Assembly (NCBI GenBank): GCA_903901335.1
Contig: CAIUQR010000006.1
Location: forward strand, 1-57,898
DNA length: 57,898 nucleotides
Reading direction: 5' to 3'
Source of the DNA: an uncultured delta proteobacterium
GTDB lineage: Bacteria > Desulfobacterota > Desulfobulbia > Desulfobulbales > Desulfocapsaceae
Part shown: one piece after another, positions 53,143 to 57,898 of the stretch
Numbering within the stretch: position 1 is the stretch's first letter
Layout: the number at the start of each line of letters is the position of its first letter
Translations under genes and position numbers: made by a program
The notes under the pieces: generated by a model
What the model was told of the DNA's origin: nothing
The model's database searches: none
Seen by the model: only the letters and a program-made list of their open reading frames with translations

Positions 53143-55080
53143 ATGAAAATCACAGACCCGCATATGGATCTCCAACATTTCCTCAATGAAGTACCTTTGT
53201 TCTCTTCAATCCCCCATTCTCAAATCAATAAAATCGCGTCTTGTTTTCATATCTTATATCTAAAAAAAGATTCCATAATTTTCAAGCAGGGGGACTTAAG
53301 CGATTCGATGTATATAATTCGCTCAGGTGTTGTCGTGATCTCCTCCGAGAGGCATGACGAGTTGCTCTTTCAAACAGAATTGAGAAGGGGGGACTTCTTT
53401 GGAGAGATGGCCTTGCTGTCTGACCTGCCAAGGAATGCTGAAGCAAGGGTGACCCTGGATTCGACACTCTTCTGTTTAAAAAAAGATGACTTTGAAACAT
53501 TCTTATGTACAAACAAAAATATTGGGTTGTTCTTAAGCCGTCTCTATGCCCGGAGATTATCCTTTGATTCTGAAAAACAGTCAGCTCAACATAAAGCCGG
53601 TTTCTATACTATTTCTGCCACTGAGCCTGATCTCGGCCTTTCACATTTTCTCTATTCCTTGTCTTACCATGTTTCAACGGAGTCGAACAAGAAAGTCTTA
53701 ATTGTGGAGCCTCATCTCGAACTTGAAAGCATTATGCGAAAATTCGATCTCGGCATTATTTCTTGCCCGGATGAAAGCCTTTTCGATCTCTTGCCGCCAA
53801 ACATTTATGAGAGGACGGATTTTCATTGGTTTCGCCATCCTTCGGGATTTTCTGTTCTCCAAGTGGATAAAGGGTTTAATGAACGATTGGTTTCGGTTCT
53901 GCCCCTTCTCCTGGAGAGCCTGAGATACAGATATGATCTGGTTGTTTTTAGTATTTCCCACTACTTCGGAAATCTTGAACAACAGGCAGTCAGGCTCTGC
54001 AATAAAAATCTCTTACTCATCAATAACACGCATAGAGCACTCCGGGATGTAAGGGAAAAGCTCAAGAGACTGGAAGAAACAGCCGGCATAGGGTTGGAAC
54101 GGGTTCGGGTGGGAGTCAGTCATCTTTGCGGTTCTAAGGGAATTGCCAGAGAACAGCTAAAAAGGGAACTCAACCTCTCTGAAACCCCGCAAATATGGGT
54201 GGACCGATCAGATAAAGCCTTCAATGACCAGATTGATACGGAGAAGCGATTTCCCGTCAAAGGGGCCAGAGCGGTTGCCCGGGAAATTGCAGGTGTACGT
54301 ATCGGTATAGCCTTGGGTGCCGGTGCGGCAAGAGGATGGTCTCATATCGGTGTGCTAAAAGTTCTCCAGGACGAGGGGATCCACATTGATATGATCGCGG
54401 GAACCAGTATGGGGGCGCTGGTTGGGGCTATCTTTGCCGCCTCGGGTTCGATTGATCACCTGAAAAAACATACCATTGACCTGTGTACGACAAAACGTCT
54501 CACCCGTAAAAGGATCTTTGATTATACCTTTCCCTTACGAGGATTATTGAGAGGGCAAAAGGCCATGGATCTTGTTGCAACAGCAATTGAGCATGCAGAC
54601 TTCATGGATCTGCTCATTCCCACCTATGTGGTCAGCGTTGATATTCTGAAAGGTGAAGAAGTCCTGCTTGAAACAGGCGATGTTGCAACAGCGGTACGAT
54701 CGAGTCTTTCCTTGCCAGCAATATTCTCCCCCGTCCGGCACCAGGAGCGATGGCTGGTAGATGGCGGTCTCCTCAATCCCTTACCCGTTAATATTCTGGA
54801 ACAAAAAGGGGCGGATAAGATTATCGCGGTCTGTGTGGAAAACCAGGGACCGGCAGTACGGCAGACATCCAGATCACCGGGTATCATGGAAGTGATTTCC
54901 AGGACAGTCGCCATTGTCCACGGGAGGGCCACCAGCGGATTTGCCCAGAAGTCGGATATCGTCATCTATCCGGATGTTCAGGGCTTTGCCTGGGATGACT
55001 TTCATAAAGGCAAGGTCCTTATGCAAAGGGGGATTAGCGCCTGTGAGGAGGTGTTACAGGAAATCAAAGCACTTGTCTGA
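53143..55080 (+). CDS. cNMP-binding patatin-like phospholipase
   Basis: The protein has 645 residues. A cyclic-nucleotide-binding domain fills about 10-130 (IIFKQGDLSDSMYIIRSG, GDFFGEMALLSDLPRNAEAR). A middle region at 150-380 resembles a MinD-type ATPase without a P-loop (KKVLIVEPHLELESIM, YDLVVFSISHYFGN). The patatin domain follows: GAGAARGWSHIGVL (oxyanion hole), GTSMG (Ser nucleophile), VDGGLLNPLP (Asp). It is like bacterial NTE-family lysophospholipases, gated by a nucleotide. A start at 53164 is also possible. Confidence 0.88.
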   Translation: MKITDPHMDLQHFLNEVPLFSSIPHSQINKIASCFHILYLKKDSIIFKQGDLSDSMYIIRSGVVVISSERHDELLFQTELRRGDFFGEMALLSDLPRNAEARVTLDSTLFCLKKDDFETFLCTNKNIGLFLSRLYARRLSFDSEKQSAQHKAGFYTISATEPDLGLSHFLYSLSYHVSTESNKKVLIVEPHLELESIMRKFDLGIISCPDESLFDLLPPNIYERTDFHWFRHPSGFSVLQVDKGFNERLVSVLPLLLESLRYRYDLVVFSISHYFGNLEQQAVRLCNKNLLLINNTHRALRDVREKLKRLEETAGIGLERVRVGVSHLCGSKGIAREQLKRELNLSETPQIWVDRSDKAFNDQIDTEKRFPVKGARAVAREIAGVRIGIALGAGAARGWSHIGVLKVLQDEGIHIDMIAGTSMGALVGAIFAASGSIDHLKKHTIDLCTTKRLTRKRIFDYTFPLRGLLRGQKAMDLVATAIEHADFMDLLIPTYVVSVDILKGEEVLLETGDVATAVRSSLSLPAIFSPVRHQERWLVDGGLLNPLPVNILEQKGADKIIAVCVENQGPAVRQTSRSPGIMEVISRTVAIVHGRATSGFAQKSDIVIYPDVQGFAWDDFHKGKVLMQRGISACEEVLQEIKALV

Positions 55081-55121
55081 TAAATAATCGTGCGAAGAAA
55101 CAGCCTAATCGGATTGAGTAA

Positions 55122-55772
55122 TTACATAGTTTTTATGATTTCGGCCGCCGCCCATGCCGCTCTTTCACAGGCCTCCTGCAGCCGCCAGCGCTTCAGGTCC
55201 CGGTCTTCGACCAAGTTGGAGATACAGCGCAGCTCGAGCACCGGCAGGGAGTATTCCGAACAGACCCTGGCAACTGCAGCCCCTTCCATATTTTCACAGT
55301 GGGCCTGAAACCGGCTTCTGAGCATTTCTCCACGTGCCTGAGTGGCGGAGGCACCGGAGACAGTGACAAAATTGCCTATTTTAACAGAAATAGCATTAAC
55401 TTCGCAGATCCGGCAGGCCTTGGTCAGCAGCTCCCGATCCATCCGGAAGCGCATCGTCCCGGTCAGGTCTTCCGGGAGAGGCTCTATCCGGTCCGGGAAA
55501 CAGATGCCCAAGTCACCAAAGGTCTCCGTCTCGGCCAGATAGAGATCAAGGAGTTGCGGACCTTTTTCATCCAGGATATAGCCGCCGGCCACCCCAATAT
55601 TCATCACAGCCGTGATTGCCTCGGGATGAACGGCCAGAAATCCGGTCAAACGCACCGCTGCCTCGACCGGTCCGGCCCCTAAGACCAGGGTCAGACAGCG
55701 GATATGTTCCTCCTGCAAAAGAGCCTCAAGAGGGGCCATCTCAATTTCAGTTGCGGCAACGACAAGGATCAT
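55122..55772 (-). CDS. mqnB: Futalosine hydrolase MqnB
   Basis: The 216-residue protein is of the purine nucleoside phosphorylase/MTAN fold: ILVVAATEIEMAPLEALL, VMNIGVAGGYI, CENMEGAAVARVC and ELRCISNLVEDRD. It cleaves hypoxanthine from futalosine in menaquinone synthesis and works with MqnD. The patatin gene separates it from mqnD. Confidence 0.88.
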   Translation of the reverse strand: MILVVAATEIEMAPLEALLQEEHIRCLTLVLGAGPVEAAVRLTGFLAVHPEAITAVMNIGVAGGYILDEKGPQLLDLYLAETETFGDLGICFPDRIEPLPEDLTGTMRFRMDRELLTKACRICEVNAISVKIGNFVTVSGASATQARGEMLRSRFQAHCENMEGAAVARVCSEYSLPVLELRCISNLVEDRDLKRWRLQEACERAAWAAAEIIKTM

Positions 55773-55901
55773 GGTAGAAGGTTCGGCTCTTTCAGAAGAG
55801 TATCAGGAATGGTATCGATCCGGCAGCCACAGCAGGATAAACGACAGATTTCACCAAAATGAGTTATTGTTTCTTTCTACTTACCGCAAAACAGAATCAG
55901 C

Positions 55902-57014
55902 ATGCAACAGGATTTCAACCTTCAGTCGTACGACTATCATCTGCCCGAAGAAAACATCGCCCAGCATCCCGCCGATAAGCGGGACAATTCGCGTCTCCTC
56001 GTTCTCCATCACCCGGAAGGACGGATAGAACATCGCCGCTTTGCAGATATAATCGACCTGATACCGGCAACCGACATGCTGGTGGTCAACGACACGAAGG
56101 TATTTCCGGCCCGGCTGACCGGAACGAAGCAGACCGGAGGCAAGATCGAGGTCTTTCTTATTGGATTTCCACAGGAGAACACTGAAACCGGTAATTCGTC
56201 AGAATGGTCCACGGCAAGCGCGACAGCCCTGCTGAAGGCATCAAAGCGACCCCGGCCGGATTCGCTGATCACCATCGGCCCCCGCCTCACCTGCCGGGTC
56301 CTGGAATTGCTCACTGACGGCAAGGCCCGCGTTGAACTGCGCTACAAGAGAGGCGAAGAACTTACCGGGATATTGGCCGAATACGGCCAGGTGCCGCTTC
56401 CTCCGTATATTGAACGGGCGGACGGCACAACCCCTGAGGATAAAGAGCGGTACCAGACCGTCTATGCGGATGAGCCAGGCGCCGTCGCAGCCCCAACCGC
56501 CGGCCTGCATTTCACCGACCCCCTGTTGCAGGCCCTGTCGGCCAAGGGAATTGCCATCGGCAAGATAACCCTGCATGTCGGTTACGGGACCTTCGCCCCG
56601 GTCCGGAGCGAACGGATCGTGGACCACCACATCCACGAGGAGTATGTGATCATCCCGCCAGAGACCACCGAAAAGATCAATGCAATCAGGAAAAACGGCG
56701 GCAGGATATGGGCCGTCGGCACCACCACGGTCCGGGCCCTTGAATTTGCAGCCGACGACAGTGGCCAGGTCAGACCGATCAAAGACTGGTGCAGTCTCTA
56801 TATCATGCCCGGTTACCGCTTCAAGGTGATCGACAACCTGATCACCAACTTCCATCTCCCCTGCTCTTCCCTGCTTTTTCTGGTCTCGGCGCTCTGCGGT
56901 CGGAAGACCTTGCTTGCCTGCTATCGGGAGGCCATCCGGGAAGACTACAGATTCTATTCCTACGGGGACGCGATGGCGATTATAAAAGAAACAGCCGGTC
57001 GAAATTGGCCCTGA
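55902..57014 (+). CDS. queA: S-adenosylmethionine:tRNA ribosyltransferase-isomerase QueA
   Basis: The 370-residue protein begins LQSYDYHLPEENIAQHPADK and contains MLVVNDTKVFPARL, AAPTAGLHFTD, ITLHVGYGTFAPV and NLITNFHLPCSSLLFLVSA, all typical QueA blocks. It transfers the ribosyl moiety of SAM to preQ1 in tRNA to make epoxyqueuosine. It is divergent from mqnB across 129 bp that hold no gene. Confidence 0.95.
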   Translation: MQQDFNLQSYDYHLPEENIAQHPADKRDNSRLLVLHHPEGRIEHRRFADIIDLIPATDMLVVNDTKVFPARLTGTKQTGGKIEVFLIGFPQENTETGNSSEWSTASATALLKASKRPRPDSLITIGPRLTCRVLELLTDGKARVELRYKRGEELTGILAEYGQVPLPPYIERADGTTPEDKERYQTVYADEPGAVAAPTAGLHFTDPLLQALSAKGIAIGKITLHVGYGTFAPVRSERIVDHHIHEEYVIIPPETTEKINAIRKNGGRIWAVGTTTVRALEFAADDSGQVRPIKDWCSLYIMPGYRFKVIDNLITNFHLPCSSLLFLVSALCGRKTLLACYREAIREDYRFYSYGDAMAIIKETAGRNWP

Positions 57015-57021
57015 CCGGCTG
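56992..57021. terminator. Hairpin at the end of queA
   Basis: CAGCCGGTC pairs perfectly with GACCGGCTG around a 12-nt loop and covers the queA stop codon. A T-rich stretch follows on the plus strand. It separates queA from the convergent FmdB-type gene. Confidence 0.65.
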
Positions 57022-57045
57022 TACGATTTCTGTATTTAGAAACTA

Positions 57046-57330
57046 TCAGGATGTCGAGGCGGGGCAACCGGCACAACTTCCACCGGAACTGCAGGGAGTC
57101 GCAGCCGGAGCTGCTGCTGGAGCAACTGCTTTTTTCTCTTTGCCGGCCGATGCAGAGGCATAGCCGTCGGCGTACCAGCCGCCACCTTTCAGCTGAAACG
57201 AAGTCATCGATATTATTTTTTTGACCTCTCCTTCACATTCAGGACATTGCGTCAACGGCTCATCCGATATCCGCTGTTGCACCTCAAAGACCTTCCGGCA
57301 CTCATTGCATTCATACTCATAAACTGGCAT
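57046..57330 (-). CDS. FmdB-family zinc ribbon protein
   Basis: The 94-residue protein has the FmdB head MPVYEYECNECRKVFEVQQ, CPECEGEVKKI and a flexible Ala/Gly/Cys-rich tail (PCSSGGSCAGCP). The N-terminal CxxC and later CxxC bind zinc. The family was named from a regulator next to formylmethanofuran dehydrogenase genes, but its general function is unproved. Confidence 0.85.
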   Translation of the reverse strand: MPVYEYECNECRKVFEVQQRISDEPLTQCPECEGEVKKIISMTSFQLKGGGWYADGYASASAGKEKKAVAPAAAPAATPCSSGGSCAGCPASTS

Positions 57331-57898
57331 TTCCGCACTCCATCACAAATAAATACGTATATTTTAAAGACTTCCTGTCTGAGAAAAATTTCCATCGACC
57401 ACGATCCCACTTGAAATTTCTCCTTCTCCAGACCTGCGCTTACCTTAATTCTCCTGTATCTTCATGTCAATATCCATGAGGCATGGAAACCCATTCTTTT
57501 TCTCTCGGCTAGAGTCTCTGAGAAAGGGCAGCCCACTTAACTTCTACCATCTCGGTAGAGTTCGTTACTCACCTTTTCAGGCTGCTCCTCCACAAACCAA
57601 AGAGAGCGTACTTTTCCACCTGTACGTAAATACTCTAAGGAGTTCGTCAAATTCTGCCAGCTGAATTCAAATTTTTCTAACTAAATTATTGATTGCGACA
57701 ATCGGATTTTTTCGCTACTTGAAGCATGATAGATTCAGAATTGGACTGATAGATATTATGGTTACCACTCCGACAAAAGAGGCCTGCCAACCTTGTCAGC
57801 GTGGGTTAAGTTGAAAGAATCATCAATCAACTCAGAGCCAAAACCAAGGAGGCAGACCATGAAGAAAGGATAAAGAATATCGGCTTAGATGTCCATAA
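57331..57898. other. Final 568 bases, no supported gene
   Basis: The stretch holds only short open frames without recognisable domains. A strong ribosome site (AAGGAGG, 57850-57856) precedes ATG at 57859, but the frame closes after MKKG. That may be a leader peptide or a decayed start. Confidence 0.4.

Noticed and set aside
52724..53146. 140-codon frame from a TTG ending inside the patatin start
   Set aside because: No domain, unusual composition, weak start. Only the ATGA overlap speaks for it.
57464..57664. 66-codon frame near the window end
   Set aside because: No ribosome site or family resemblance. Base composition is like the surrounding non-coding DNA.
1..57898. CRISPR array, rRNA operon or IS element
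   Set aside because: No regularly spaced repeats, no rRNA signatures and no transposase with terminal inverted repeats were seen.

Overview
The window reads as a chromosomal segment of an anaerobic Desulfobacterota (deltaproteobacterial) bacterium, most likely a Desulfobulbales-type sulfate reducer or sulfur disproportionator. That placement is inference. It rests on three selenocysteine formate dehydrogenases (FDHs), a tungstate transporter, futalosine-pathway menaquinone genes and a PEP-CTERM protein system, not on a marker gene.

Region 1-10226 is an integrated mobile element. It lies between the 3' part of a tRNA-Arg gene (window start) and an imperfect 52-bp copy of that tRNA end at 10175-10226. 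It carries a tyrosine integrase, an AlpA-like regulator, a Toprim/DUF3987 primase-helicase, a C4-like antisense RNA, iteron-like repeats, a lone baseplate-type protein and several small unknown genes. This is the gene set of a P4-like phage satellite. A PEP-CTERM lectin gene sits beside the left attachment site. A second PEP-CTERM gene sits just outside the right site. Both have a consensus sigma-54 promoter, a shared upstream element about 90 bp before it, and a similar terminator.

Region 11.4-25.7 kb (mostly minus strand) holds fdhE, a periplasmic FDH (alpha with selenocysteine, beta, gamma), tupCBA for tungstate uptake with an excisionase-HTH/PBP regulator, a cytoplasmic NuoG-like selenocysteine FDH whose NuoF-type partner survives only as a 50-codon remnant, and fdhD. 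Region 25.9-37.4 kb (plus strand) holds a solute-binding protein, a Cache-GAF histidine kinase and a NarL-type regulator, then a second periplasmic selenocysteine FDH operon, a DsbA-like selenoprotein (U-P-H-C active site) with a di-haem cytochrome c peroxidase, and a second fdhE. Region 37.5-41.4 kb is mobB-moeA-moeA-PBP for the molybdenum/tungsten pterin cofactor. Together 11-41 kb is a formate-oxidation island: metal uptake, cofactor synthesis and insertion, three enzymes and a likely dedicated signalling system.

Region 41.6-57.3 kb is more ordinary: a DUF4388 protein, a CBM9-like protein, a membrane protein, the AmmeMemoRadiSam radical SAM enzyme, a leucyltransferase, gdhA, a very large PEP/pyruvate-binding protein, mobA, mqnD and mqnB, a cNMP-binding patatin, queA and an FmdB-type zinc ribbon. 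The last ~570 bases hold no gene I can support.

Four UGA codons (16587-16589, 23199-23201, 31004-31006, 35125-35127) are read here as selenocysteine. Each is followed, after exactly 18 nt, by a similar apical-loop sequence (GGTCT, GCTCT or GGTCC).
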